64,000 nucleotides of DNA from Streptomyces sp. NRRL F-2664 (GTDB taxonomy: Bacteria; Actinomycetota; Actinomycetes; Streptomycetales; Streptomycetaceae), in the NCBI RefSeq assembly GCF_000719345.1, contig NZ_JOFX01000017.1, forward strand, positions 56,600 to 120,599, written 5' to 3'. Under the pieces are notes generated by a model. The model was not told the origin of the DNA, ran no database searches, and was given only the letters and a program-made list of their open reading frames with translations. The translations under genes were made by a program, and so were the position numbers. Below, piece after piece: positions 17,685 to 25,682 of this stretch (positions are counted from its first letter, which is position 1; each line of letters begins with the position of its first letter).

Positions 17685-17715
17685 TGCCCGGCGCCACACG
17701 AGGTGGCGCCGGGCA
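17685..17715. terminator. Terminator downstream of the xyl operon
   Basis: A perfect 13-bp stem, TGCCCGGCGCCAC (17685-17697) and GTGGCGCCGGGCA (17703-17715), with loop ACGAG. It lies 54 bases after the xylH stop (leftward transcription) and upstream of dxs. Confidence 0.75.
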
Positions 17716-17768
17716 CTGTGACCGTTCTTACCGCCGCGGACGGCTTCCGCGGGCGGTCGGGCGCGCGG

Positions 17769-19076
17769 TCAGGCGCGTCCGGCCGTCTTCTGGGTCTTGC
17801 GGGTGACCGAGTCGATCACCACGGTGGCCAGCAGGACCGCGCCGGTGATCATGTACTGGATCGGCGTCGCGATGCCCTCCAGTGCCAGACCGTACTGGAT
17901 CGAGACGATGACCATGACGCCGAGGAGGGCGTTCCAGGTCCGGCCCCGGCCGCCGAAGAGGCTGGTGCCGCCGATGACGGCCGCCGCGATCACGTTCATC
18001 AGCAGGTCGCCGGCGCCGGCGCTCTGGTTGGCCGCCGCGATCTTGGAGGCCCAGAAGAGACCGCCGATGGCGGCGAAGGTGCTGGAGATCGCGAAGACGG
18101 TGATCCGGATCCGGGTGACGTCGATGCCCGCGCGGCGGGAGGCCTCGACGCTGCCACCCAGTGCGAAAACGTTTCGCCCGAAGGTCGTGCGGCGCAGCAC
18201 GAAGTCCGTGACGATCAGGGCGAGCAGGAAGACCACCACTGCGAGCGGCAGGCCCTTGTACTGGTTGAACAGTACGGCGGGGCCGAAGGCGAACACCGCG
18301 AGCAGGCCGGTGCGCAGCAGGATCTCGGCGAGCGGGCGGCTGGGCATGCCCGCGGCGCCGCGGCGCCGTGCGTCGAGGAAGCCGGCGAGGAAGTAGCCCA
18401 CCACCGCGAGTGCGGCCAGCCCGTAGGCGACGGCCACGTCCGAGAAGAAGTACGTGGTCAGCTGGCCGACCACGCCGTCGGAGTCGAGGTTGATCGTGCC
18501 GTTGCTGCCGAGGATCTGCAGCATGGCGCCCAGCCAGAAGAGCAGGCCGGAGAGGGTGACGGCGAAGGCCGGGGCGCCGATCTTGGCGAAGAAGAAGCCG
18601 TGGATGCAGCCGATCAGGGCGCCGCCGGCGACGGCCGCCAGGATCGCGAGCCATTCGTTCATGCCGTGGGTGACGGCGAGGACGGCGACGATGGCGCCCG
18701 AGACGCCGCTGACGGAGCCGACCGAGAGGTCGATCTCACCGAGCAGCAGCACGAAGATGATGCCGATGGCGATCATGCCCGTGCCGGTCATCGTGATCGC
18801 GATGTTGGTGAGGTTCTCGGGGGAGAGGAAGTTCTCGTTCAGTCCCTGGAAGATGGACCAGATGACGATCAGACCGATCACGACCGGCACGGAGCCGAGG
18901 TCGCCGGCCTTCATCTTGCGCTTGAACTCGCCCCAGTAGCCGGCGAGCCCCTCCTCCCTGACCAGCAGGCGGGGGTCCACGGCCGGGATCGCGTCGTGAG
19001 CGGCCGCCGGGTTGACCGGGTCGATGTGGCCGGCCGAGTCCTTGTTCAGCGGATCCGTGGGGTTCTGGGTGCTCAC
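17769..19076 (-). CDS. xylH: Sugar ABC transporter permease, XylH-like
   Basis: Membrane permease of 435 residues in the RbsC/XylH branched family, with about 10 spans. The N-terminus is about 70 residues of hydrophilic cytoplasmic sequence, then [18 protein letters not shown] as the first span. [20 protein letters not shown] is the family signature. [17 protein letters not shown] (also family-typical, contacts the ATPase) and [19 protein letters not shown] are near the end. Start: GTG overlapping the xylG stop (GTGA). From memory, the xylFGH block beside a ROK regulator matches S. coelicolor xylFGH, so xylose is the likely sugar. The substrate is inferred. Confidence 0.88.
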   Translation of the reverse strand: MSTQNPTDPLNKDSAGHIDPVNPAAAHDAIPAVDPRLLVREEGLAGYWGEFKRKMKAGDLGSVPVVIGLIVIWSIFQGLNENFLSPENLTNIAITMTGTGMIAIGIIFVLLLGEIDLSVGSVSGVSGAIVAVLAVTHGMNEWLAILAAVAGGALIGCIHGFFFAKIGAPAFAVTLSGLLFWLGAMLQILGSNGTINLDSDGVVGQLTTYFFSDVAVAYGLAALAVVGYFLAGFLDARRRGAAGMPSRPLAEILLRTGLLAVFAFGPAVLFNQYKGLPLAVVVFLLALIVTDFVLRRTTFGRNVFALGGSVEASRRAGIDVTRIRITVFAISSTFAAIGGLFWASKIAAANQSAGAGDLLMNVIAAAVIGGTSLFGGRGRTWNALLGVMVIVSIQYGLALEGIATPIQYMITGAVLLATVVIDSVTRKTQKTAGRA

Positions 19077-19852
19077 TTGCCGGCCTCCCCGGTGCGGGCC
19101 GCCCGGCGGGTCACGGCGTTGTCCGTGGCACCGGTGATGGCGGAGATGATCTCTTCCTGCGAGGTGTCGGCGACGTTGAAGACACCGTTGTTGCGGCCCA
19201 GCCGCAGGACCGCCACCTTGTCGGCGACGGCCTTCACATCGGCCATGTTGTGGCTGATGAGGATGACGGCGTGGCCGCGCTCGCGCAGCCGCTCCACCAG
19301 GTCGAGCACCTGAGCGGTCTGCTCGACGCCGAGGGCGGCGGTGGGCTCGTCGAGGATGACGAGCTTGGGGTCGCCCAGCATGGAACGGGCGATCGCCACG
19401 GTCTGGCGCTGACCGCCGGACAGCGAAGCGATGGGGATGCGGACACTGGGGATCCGGATGGACAGGGTGGTCAGGAGCTCGCGGGCGCGGCGCTCCATCT
19501 CCACCTCGTCGAGGACGCCGAAGCTCTTGAGCTCCCGGCCGAGGAAGAGGTTGCCGACGACATCGATGTTGTCGCACAGCGCCAGGTCCTGGTAGACCGT
19601 GGCGATGCCCAGGTTCTGGGCGTCGTGGGGCTTGCCGATGGAGACCGGGCGCCCCTCCCACTCGATGACGCCGTCATCGATGGGGTGCACGCCGGCGATC
19701 GTCTTGACCAGCGTGGACTTGCCGGCACCGTTGTCGCCCACCAGGGCGACCACTTCACCGGAGTGGATCTCGAGTTCTACGTCGGTCAGGGCCTGGACGG
19801 CGCCGAACCGCTTCGAGACCCCTCGCAACGCCAGCACGGGCGCAGCGGACAC
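19073..19852 (-). CDS. xylG: Sugar ABC transporter ATPase, single domain, XylG-like
   Basis: ATP-binding subunit of 259 residues with a single nucleotide-binding domain, half the size of the tandem XylG/RbsA proteins of enterobacteria. Walker A is VALVGDNGAGKSTLVKTI (about 30-47). The Q-loop region is GIATVYQDLALCDNIDVVGN. The signature is ASLSGGQRQTVAIARSM, Walker B is KLVILDEPTAALG, and the H-loop is VILISHNMADV. Start: the GTG at 19852 is chosen because GAAGGAG lies 9 bases upstream; an ATG three codons earlier overlaps that ribosome site. It is coupled to xylH by a 4-bp overlap. Confidence 0.87.
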   Translation of the reverse strand: MSAAPVLALRGVSKRFGAVQALTDVELEIHSGEVVALVGDNGAGKSTLVKTIAGVHPIDDGVIEWEGRPVSIGKPHDAQNLGIATVYQDLALCDNIDVVGNLFLGRELKSFGVLDEVEMERRARELLTTLSIRIPSVRIPIASLSGGQRQTVAIARSMLGDPKLVILDEPTAALGVEQTAQVLDLVERLRERGHAVILISHNMADVKAVADKVAVLRLGRNNGVFNVADTSQEEIISAITGATDNAVTRRAARTGEAGK

Positions 19853-19933
19853 ATGAACCATCTCCTTCGCCGCCTGACCGGCGGGGATGTCGTGCAGAAG
19901 AGCAGGAGCGGGGCGAATGGGGGAACGTTTCTG

Positions 19934-20010
19934 CCCGGCGCCCCGCCGGGTGGCGGGGTAAGGAGGGGCGGGGCGCCGGTCAGGCACGGGGGGCGCCTCG
20001 TGGGAGGCGC
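19934..20010 (-). promoter_or_regulatory. Intercistronic stem-loops between xylF and xylG
   Basis: The 165-bp gap between xylF and xylG holds strong GC hairpins. One is CCCCGCC/GGCGGGG (19941-19947 and 19952-19958), which can alternatively pair over a longer range as CCGGCGCCCCGCC with 19967-19979. The other is GCGCCTC-GTGG-GAGGCGC (19993-20010), just after the xylF stop. Such structures commonly raise the amount of binding protein relative to membrane components by partial termination or by protecting the 3' end. The function is inferred. Confidence 0.5.
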
Positions 20011-20017
20011 GGGGGCC

Positions 20018-21130
20018 TTACTTCAGGCCGATGGCGGCGCAGGCGGCCGCGTACTTGTCGGTGCAGATCTCGTCGACCGTGTAGACGCCGTCCTTGACGA
20101 CGGTGTCCTTGATGTTGTTCTTGGTCAGCGAGATCACCGGGATCAGCACGGAGGGAACGCCCTTGGTGGTGGGGCTGTCGACCGTGGAGGTGGTGCCTTC
20201 GGGCTTCTCGCCCTTGGCGAGGGAGACGGCCATCTTCGCGGCGGCCTCGGCCTCGGGGGCGTACGGCTTGTAGACGCTCATGAACTGCTCGCCCGCGACG
20301 ATGCGCTGCACACCGGCGAGTTCGGCGTCCTGGCCGGTGACGGGGGGCAGCGGGGAGACTCCGGCGGCCTTGAGGGCGGTGATGATGCCGCCGGCCATGC
20401 CGTCGTTGGCGGAGTAGACGCCGATGACCTTGTCCTTGCCGAGCGCGGAGAGCGCGGCCGCCATGTTGGTGTTGGCGTTCTCCGGCTTCCACTCGACGGT
20501 GTCGTACTCCTTGCCGACGTTGACCTTGCCGTCGAGCTCGGAGTGGGCACCGGACTTGAAGAGCTTGGCGTTGGGGTCGGTGACCGAGCCGTTCATCATG
20601 ACGATCTGGCCGTCCTTGGCCTTGTCGCCCAGCGCCTCCAGCAGGGCCTTGCCCTGGACCTTGCCGACCTCTTCGTTGTCGAAGGAGGTGTAGGCGTCGA
20701 TCGGGCCCTCGGCCAGGCGGTCGTAGGAGACCACCGGGATGCCGGCGTCCTTGGCCTTCTTGACCGAGCCGGCGATGGCCTTGGAGTCCACCGCGTCGAG
20801 GATCAGGACGTCCACCTTGTTGGTGATCATCGTGTCGACCTGGGAGTTCTGCGTGGTCGCGTCCTGCTTGGCGTTGGCGTAGACGACCTCGCCCTTGCCG
20901 CCGGTGAGCTCGGCGACCTTCTTCTCGATGAGCGGCTTGTCGAACTTCTCGTAACGCGCGGTCTGGTTCTCGGGCAGGAGCAGGCCGACCTTGATCGCGT
21001 CGCCCTTGGCGGCGCCGGAGGACTCCTTCTTGGTGTCTCCGGCCTCCTTGGCGCTGCCACAGGCGGCGAGGGAAACGGCCATGGCGCCGGCGGCAACGGC
21101 TACGGCGGCTCTGCGCATACGCGTGTTCAT
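20018..21130 (-). CDS. xylF: Sugar ABC transporter substrate-binding lipoprotein, XylF-like
   Basis: Periplasmic-binding-protein family lipoprotein of 370 residues. The signal peptide RMRRAAVAVAAGAMAVSLAAC ends in a lipobox with Cys24. The mature domain is of the ribose/xylose type: KVGLLLPENQTARYEKFDKP at the start of lobe 1, VDVLILDAVDSKAIAGSV, GIPVVSYDRLAEGP and VYSANDGMAGGIITAL. These resemble XylF more than RbsB, supporting D-xylose as ligand. Start: ATG with GGAGGTT upstream. It is the first gene of the leftward xylFGH operon. Confidence 0.88.
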   Translation of the reverse strand: MNTRMRRAAVAVAAGAMAVSLAACGSAKEAGDTKKESSGAAKGDAIKVGLLLPENQTARYEKFDKPLIEKKVAELTGGKGEVVYANAKQDATTQNSQVDTMITNKVDVLILDAVDSKAIAGSVKKAKDAGIPVVSYDRLAEGPIDAYTSFDNEEVGKVQGKALLEALGDKAKDGQIVMMNGSVTDPNAKLFKSGAHSELDGKVNVGKEYDTVEWKPENANTNMAAALSALGKDKVIGVYSANDGMAGGIITALKAAGVSPLPPVTGQDAELAGVQRIVAGEQFMSVYKPYAPEAEAAAKMAVSLAKGEKPEGTTSTVDSPTTKGVPSVLIPVISLTKNNIKDTVVKDGVYTVDEICTDKYAAACAAIGLK

Positions 21131-21180
21131 TACTTGAACCTCCCTGACGAGGCCGCTACGCCGCGGCCGAGGTGGATGTG

Positions 21181-21209
21181 AGTCAACCCCGGCCGCGTTT
21201 TGCCGTCAA
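21181..21209 (-). promoter_or_regulatory. Candidate xylF promoter
   Basis: On the minus strand, TTGACG (21209-21204) and TTGACT (21186-21181) are 17 bases apart. Transcription would start near 21174, about 44 bases before the xylF ATG. The -35 is strong and the -10 is weak. No clean operator palindrome for the ROK regulator is visible in this 117-bp gap. Confidence 0.4.
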
Positions 21210-21247
21210 GGAGTGAATTCTTAACGAGATGACAACGGTGCCATTCG

Positions 21248-22462
21248 TTATCTACCTGAAGGCAAGACGACTGGAGCACGCACTCCACTTCCATGGTCTG
21301 ACAAAAGTGTCGAATCGCCCATCTCGCTCAGCACGAGCGCCAGTGCTCCCAGCACCTCGGCCCGCCCGCCCAAAGAGCCCGTGAGCACCGACAATTGCCG
21401 GGCCGCACTGGGGATCGCGTACCTCCCCACTGATTCACGTATGGGGGCCAGAACCAGTTCACCCGCCTCCGCCAGGGAGCCGCCCAGGACCACCCGGCTG
21501 GGGTTCAGGAGGTTGCACAGGCTGGCCACTCCGCTGCCGATGTGCCGGCCGACGTCCGTGATCACCCGACGGCAGCCGGGATCCCCGTCGCGGGCCAGTT
21601 CGACGACGCGCTCCATCGTCAACTCGGGGCCGTGCGTGCCCTGGAGCAGGGGCAGGACGTACCGGGCCGCGGCGAAGGTCTCCAGGCAGCCGCGGTTGCC
21701 GCAGCGGCAGACCGGGCCCGATTCGTCGAGCGTGATGTGGCCGATCTCGCCGGCCGTGCCGCCGGGTCCGCGGTAGATCTGGCCGCTGATGACCAGGCCG
21801 GCGCCGACGCCGCTCGCCACCTTGATGTAGGCCAGGTCCTTCACTCCGCGGCCGCTCCCCCAAACGAGTTCACCGAGGGCTCCGAGGTTCGCGTCGTTGT
21901 CCACGTAGACGGGCACACCGAGGCGCTGCGAGAGCTCCTGGCGGGGGTTGATCCCCGCCCAGCCCGGCAGGATCGCGGTCGAGCCCAGGGTCCCGGACTC
22001 CACGTCGATGGGGCCGGGGACGCCGAGGCCGACGCCGATGACCTTGTCCAGCCCGACCCCTATGCCCTCGATCAGCCTCCCGACCAGGGCTTCCGCCCGG
22101 TCGAAGCCGTCGGCCCAGGAGGCGTCGACGTCCAGCGGCTCGGACTCCTCCGCCAGCACCTGGTGGGCGAGGTTGCCGACGGCCACCCGCAGGTGGGTGT
22201 GACCGAAGTCGACGCCGATCACGATGCCCGCGTCACCGCTCAGCGACACGCTCCGCGCCCGCCGGCCCCCGGCCGAGGTGTCGGTGACCTCGACGGTGCC
22301 GCCGTCCTTCAGCTCCCGGACGATGTTGGAGACCGTGGCCGCCGACAGTCCGGTGGTACGGGCGATCTCCGCCTGGGTCAGCGACCCCGCGAGCCGCACC
22401 GCCCGTACGACCCGTTCGAGATTCGCGCGGTGCAGCGACGACTGCGATCCGGGAGTCTGCAC
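21248..22462 (-). CDS. rok7B7: ROK-family transcriptional regulator, Rok7B7-like
   Basis: Repressor-type ROK protein of 404 residues. The N-terminal winged helix-turn-helix (about 10-70) has LTQAEIARTTGLSAATVSNIVRELKDGG (continuous). The sugar-kinase-like domain has VIGVDFGHTHLRVAVGN (phosphate loop), GVGLGVPGPIDVESG and VYVDNDANLGALGE. The zinc/ROK signature is CRCGNRGCLETFAAARY, with the Cys triad and the Glu. From memory, the same protein next to xylFGH and ngcEFG in S. coelicolor is Rok7B7, which affects xylose transport, carbon catabolite repression and antibiotic production. Start: GTG with AGGAG 10 bases upstream. Confidence 0.88.
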   Translation of the reverse strand: MQTPGSQSSLHRANLERVVRAVRLAGSLTQAEIARTTGLSAATVSNIVRELKDGGTVEVTDTSAGGRRARSVSLSGDAGIVIGVDFGHTHLRVAVGNLAHQVLAEESEPLDVDASWADGFDRAEALVGRLIEGIGVGLDKVIGVGLGVPGPIDVESGTLGSTAILPGWAGINPRQELSQRLGVPVYVDNDANLGALGELVWGSGRGVKDLAYIKVASGVGAGLVISGQIYRGPGGTAGEIGHITLDESGPVCRCGNRGCLETFAAARYVLPLLQGTHGPELTMERVVELARDGDPGCRRVITDVGRHIGSGVASLCNLLNPSRVVLGGSLAEAGELVLAPIRESVGRYAIPSAARQLSVLTGSLGGRAEVLGALALVLSEMGDSTLLSDHGSGVRAPVVLPSGR

Positions 22463-22714
22463 GACTCATCCACTCCTGCCCATTAGCGACGGCCTGCCGT
22501 CGCCCCCCGGCCGGGACACGACGCGGCATCGCGCTCCGAGACCCCGGCGTCTCTCCAACTTGTGAACCTTAAGTCGAGCCTTTACGCATCCGCACGTCAA
22601 GAGGCTGACGCGATACGAATCGGGCTTACCGGCTGAAAGGGGGAGCGAGCGACTCTCCTGATCGTGTCACGGTCGCTGAGGTGCCGGCTCCCTCTGCGGC
22701 CCTTCCGGCCGGAC

Positions 22715-22759
22715 CGCGCAGCGCCCGGGGCGGCGCACCGCCACCCCGGGCGCTGCGCG
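22715..22759. terminator. Strong stem-loop in the rok/membrane-protein intergenic region
   Basis: A perfect 16-bp stem, CGCGCAGCGCCCGGGG (22715-22730) and CCCCGGGCGCTGCGCG (22744-22759), with a 13-base loop. It sits between divergent genes, where a terminator is not expected. It may insulate, or it may be left from a lost gene. The remainder of this 409-bp gap (22463-22714) shows no gene. Confidence 0.5.
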
Positions 22760-22780
22760 GCGGCCGCCGCCTCCGATGAA

Positions 22781-22794
22781 TTGAACACGTTCAG
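22781..22794. promoter_or_regulatory. TTGAACACGTTCAG operator-like palindrome
   Basis: TGAAC-AC-GTTCA with perfect 5-bp arms, 77 bases before the ATG of the following membrane-protein gene. The same 14-bp sequence occurs at 30512-30525, and a G variant at 30489-30502, both in front of the transglutaminase-like gene. Confidence 0.55.
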
Positions 22795-22871
22795 CACGGC
22801 TGGCATCATGGGTGCGTGACATCGGCGGCCGGGCGGATGTTTCTCCTCGCCCCGCCACGAGGGGGGTTCGC

Positions 22872-23747
22872 ATGGGCCGGAAGCGGTCGTTCACCCGGGT
22901 GCTGGCGGTCTCGACGCTGGTGGGCTGTCTGGAGGTGGCGCTCGCCGCCGTGGTGGTCCTGCTGTACGTACGGACGCAGCCGCCGCCGGACACACCCCCC
23001 GATGGGGCCGCCACCGCGGCGGCCCTCGTCTCCCTCGTGCCGCTCGTCGGCTTCGCCTCGTTCCTGCTGTCGCTGGTCTTCGTCCTGCCGGCGGTCGCGC
23101 TGACCGACCTCATCGCCCGCGGGCCCGGCAGGGGTGCGGCCTGGTGGTGGGCGCCGCCGGCGGTGGCGGCCCTGCTGTCGGTGCCCGTCGTGATCGTCGC
23201 GACGTACAACGACGCCGACACCGGGAACACGCTGCTCTTCTGGGCGGCGGCCACGGTGTCGCTGTCCCTGGGGGCGGTCGCCGCCCTCCCCCGCCGCGAC
23301 GGCCTGCTGCGGCGGATCGCGCTGTGGGGAACGGCGGTGGTGGCGGGGACGGGCCTCTTCGGCGCCCTCGGGCTCGCCGTCGGCCTGCTGCCCGCCTACG
23401 AACCGCCGAGGATCGGGGCGGGGACCATGACGGGAAGCTGGGTGGACCGCACGGGCAACTCCCTGGTCTTCACCCCGGACGGCCGCGTCACCGCCTCCGG
23501 CGTGGGCGGGCGCAGCCCCGTCGACCACCCGCTGGACCCGGCGCCGAGCTGCTCGGGTTCGGGGACCTGGGTCTACGAGGGCGGCAGGGACGTCCGGGCA
23601 CAGAAGGTCCGCATCGCCGTGCCGGGGTGCGCATGGCCCGCCTGGAGCGTCGGCGGCACCGCCCGGGAGCCCCGGATCCGGCAGGAGATCGGCGGTCCCG
23701 GCTCCGGGCGGCACTACGAGCTGCGCAAGGTCCCGGACCGCACGTGA
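22872..23747 (+). CDS. Membrane protein with four spans and an extracellular C-terminal domain
   Basis: Uncharacterised protein of 291 residues. Hydrophobic segments lie at about residues 9-33, 50-77, 90-107, 112-133 and 142-170 (four or five spans). They are followed by a soluble domain starting at GSWVDRTGNSLVFTPDGRVTASG (continuous), which resembles the small beta-rich GTW-type domains found in Streptomyces surface proteins. Two cysteines (SCSGSG and VPGCAWP) could form a disulfide outside the cell. Start: ATG with GAGGGGGG upstream. It is convergent with the ngcG-like permease, only 10 bp apart. I do not recognise a function. Confidence 0.7.
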   Translation: MGRKRSFTRVLAVSTLVGCLEVALAAVVVLLYVRTQPPPDTPPDGAATAAALVSLVPLVGFASFLLSLVFVLPAVALTDLIARGPGRGAAWWWAPPAVAALLSVPVVIVATYNDADTGNTLLFWAAATVSLSLGAVAALPRRDGLLRRIALWGTAVVAGTGLFGALGLAVGLLPAYEPPRIGAGTMTGSWVDRTGNSLVFTPDGRVTASGVGGRSPVDHPLDPAPSCSGSGTWVYEGGRDVRAQKVRIAVPGCAWPAWSVGGTAREPRIRQEIGGPGSGRHYELRKVPDRT

Positions 23748-23757
23748 GTGGGGGCCG

Positions 23758-24684
23758 CTACTTCAGCGTCGTCGAGGTCAGGCCCGCCTGGATCTGGCGC
23801 TGGAAGGAGAGGTAGACCACCAGCATCGGGATCATCGCGATGGTGACGCCGGCGAAGAGCACGGGCAGGTCGGTCTCGTAGCCCTGCTGCTGCTGGAGCT
23901 GGATCAGCCCCTGCGTGAGCAGGTAGCGCTCCGGGTCCGATCCGGTCTGGGGCTGCATGAGCACCGACGGCAGGATGTACTGGTTCCACTGGCCCAGGAC
24001 GTTGAAGATCCCGACGCTGATCAGGCCGGGCTTGGCCATCGGCACCATCACCTGGAAGAAGATCCGGGTGTCGGAGGCGCCGTCGATCACCGCCGCCTCG
24101 TGCACGGCCGTCGGCAGGGTGCGGAAGAACGAGTGCATGAAGAAGACGGTGAACGGCATCGAGTACGCCACGTACACGAGGATCAGACCCTGGTACGTGT
24201 TCAGCATGTCGAACCGCTTGACCATGAAGAACAGCGGGACGAGCGCGAGGAAGACGGGGAACATGGCCCCGCTGACGAAGAAGAAGTAGAGGAACCGGTT
24301 GCCCGGGAAGGGGTAGCGGGCCAGGACGTACGCCGCCATCGAGCCGAGCAGCATCGTCAGCGGGACGGAGAAGACCATCACGATGAGGGTGTTCGCGAAG
24401 TAGGCGCCGATTCCCTTGTCCCAGGCCCGGCCGAACGCGTCGAAGTTCCAGTTGGCCGGCCAGCTGAGGGCGGAGCCGCCGATCTGTGCGTCGGTCTTGA
24501 AGGAGCCGAGGGCGAGCCAGATCAGCGGCAGCACGATGAGGACGGCCCAGAGGACGAGGAAGCCGTGGGAGAAGACGTTGAGGACCATCCCCTCGGACCG
24601 TCCCCCGCTGCGCTCCCCGCCCGGGCCCGCTCCGCCGGACCGCTCCGCCGCGGATTCGCCCGGAGCCTTGATCACTGTGGTCAT
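23758..24684 (-). CDS. ngcG: Carbohydrate ABC transporter permease, NgcG-like
   Basis: MalG-type inner-membrane permease of 308 residues with six predicted spans after a 32-residue Gly/Ser/Glu-rich cytoplasmic tail. The EAA loop that docks the ATPase is EAAVIDGASDTRIFFQVMVPMAKPG (continuous). The last gene of a three-gene leftward operon, it begins 14 bases after the preceding permease ends. No ATPase gene is in the operon. In Streptomyces such systems share the MsiK ATPase encoded elsewhere (established). From memory, the order binding protein-permease-permease beside the ROK gene equals S. coelicolor SCO6005-6007. Confidence 0.85.
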   Translation of the reverse strand: MTTVIKAPGESAAERSGGAGPGGERSGGRSEGMVLNVFSHGFLVLWAVLIVLPLIWLALGSFKTDAQIGGSALSWPANWNFDAFGRAWDKGIGAYFANTLIVMVFSVPLTMLLGSMAAYVLARYPFPGNRFLYFFFVSGAMFPVFLALVPLFFMVKRFDMLNTYQGLILVYVAYSMPFTVFFMHSFFRTLPTAVHEAAVIDGASDTRIFFQVMVPMAKPGLISVGIFNVLGQWNQYILPSVLMQPQTGSDPERYLLTQGLIQLQQQQGYETDLPVLFAGVTIAMIPMLVVYLSFQRQIQAGLTSTTLK

Positions 24685-24697
24685 GACGGTCTCCCGC

Positions 24698-25642
24698 TCA
24701 GAACTCGATGCGCTCGCGGCGGGTGGCGCGCAGCGTGATGACGGAAAGGATCATGGTGAGGAGGAGCATGACCACGCCCATGGCGCAGGCGTACCCGCTC
24801 TTGCCGAAGTAGAGGAAGTTCCTCATCAGCACCGTGGCCATGACCTCGCTGTGGTGGTCGGGGCCGCCGCCGAACTGGCCGGAGGTCATGGTCGACACCA
24901 GGACGAACATGTCCATCGCGGCGATGCCGAGGTAGACCGCGGAGGTCTGCACCGCGTCCCACAGCAGCGGGAGGGTGACCCGGAAGAAGGTCTGGGCACG
25001 GCCCGCCCCGTCGAGGAGCGCCGCCTCGTAGATGTCCTTGGGCACGGACTGCATGGCGGCGGAGAACAGGACGAGGTAGAAGCCCACGCCGTGCCAGACC
25101 ACCACGAGGAGCAGGCACCACAGGACGAGGCGGGGCTCGTTGAGCCATTCGACGGGATGGAGCGGGTCGACGAGGCCGACGCGGATGAGGAGGCCGTTGA
25201 GCAGGCCGCCCTCGTCGGTGCGGTACACGGCGCCGAAGAGCACCGCGAGGATGGCGAGGGAGAGGACCTGGGGGAAGAAGTAGACGACCTTGTAGAGGCG
25301 CGAGCCGGCCACGCCCTGTACGCCGCCGGCCCCGCCCCTCCCGCCCGCGTTCACCATGAAGGCGAAGAAGAGGGCGAGGAGGATGGTGACGACGGGGACG
25401 AACACCAGGAGCAGCAGGTTGTTCCAGAGGGCGCCGCGGAAGACCTCGTCCTTCATCAGGGCGGAGTAGTTCTCGACGCCGACGAACTCGAAGGTCGGCG
25501 ACTGGCCCGTCCAGTTGGTGAAGGAGTAGCCGAACGTCTGTACGTACGGCCAGATGACGAAGGTCAGGTACAGCGCGAGGGGTGCGAGGAGGAAGCCGGC
25601 GATGAAGCCGGCCCGTCCCCTGCCCTGGACTACTTGGCTCAT
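24698..25642 (-). CDS. ngcF: Carbohydrate ABC transporter permease, NgcF-like
   Basis: MalF/UgpA-type permease of 314 residues with six to seven spans. The N-terminal span is GFIAGFLLAPLALYLTFVIW and the EAA loop is EAALLDGAGRAQTFFRVTLPLLWD (continuous). A Gly-rich insertion (GGRGGAGGVQGVAG) lies between spans 2 and 3. It pairs with the NgcG-like permease downstream to form the channel. Start: ATG at 25642, 40 bases after the binding-protein stop. Confidence 0.85.
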   Translation of the reverse strand: MSQVVQGRGRAGFIAGFLLAPLALYLTFVIWPYVQTFGYSFTNWTGQSPTFEFVGVENYSALMKDEVFRGALWNNLLLLVFVPVVTILLALFFAFMVNAGGRGGAGGVQGVAGSRLYKVVYFFPQVLSLAILAVLFGAVYRTDEGGLLNGLLIRVGLVDPLHPVEWLNEPRLVLWCLLLVVVWHGVGFYLVLFSAAMQSVPKDIYEAALLDGAGRAQTFFRVTLPLLWDAVQTSAVYLGIAAMDMFVLVSTMTSGQFGGGPDHHSEVMATVLMRNFLYFGKSGYACAMGVVMLLLTMILSVITLRATRRERIEF

Positions 25643-25682
25643 GGTGTCCGTCCCTGGTGTGCCGGTGACCGGTGGGCTGCTG

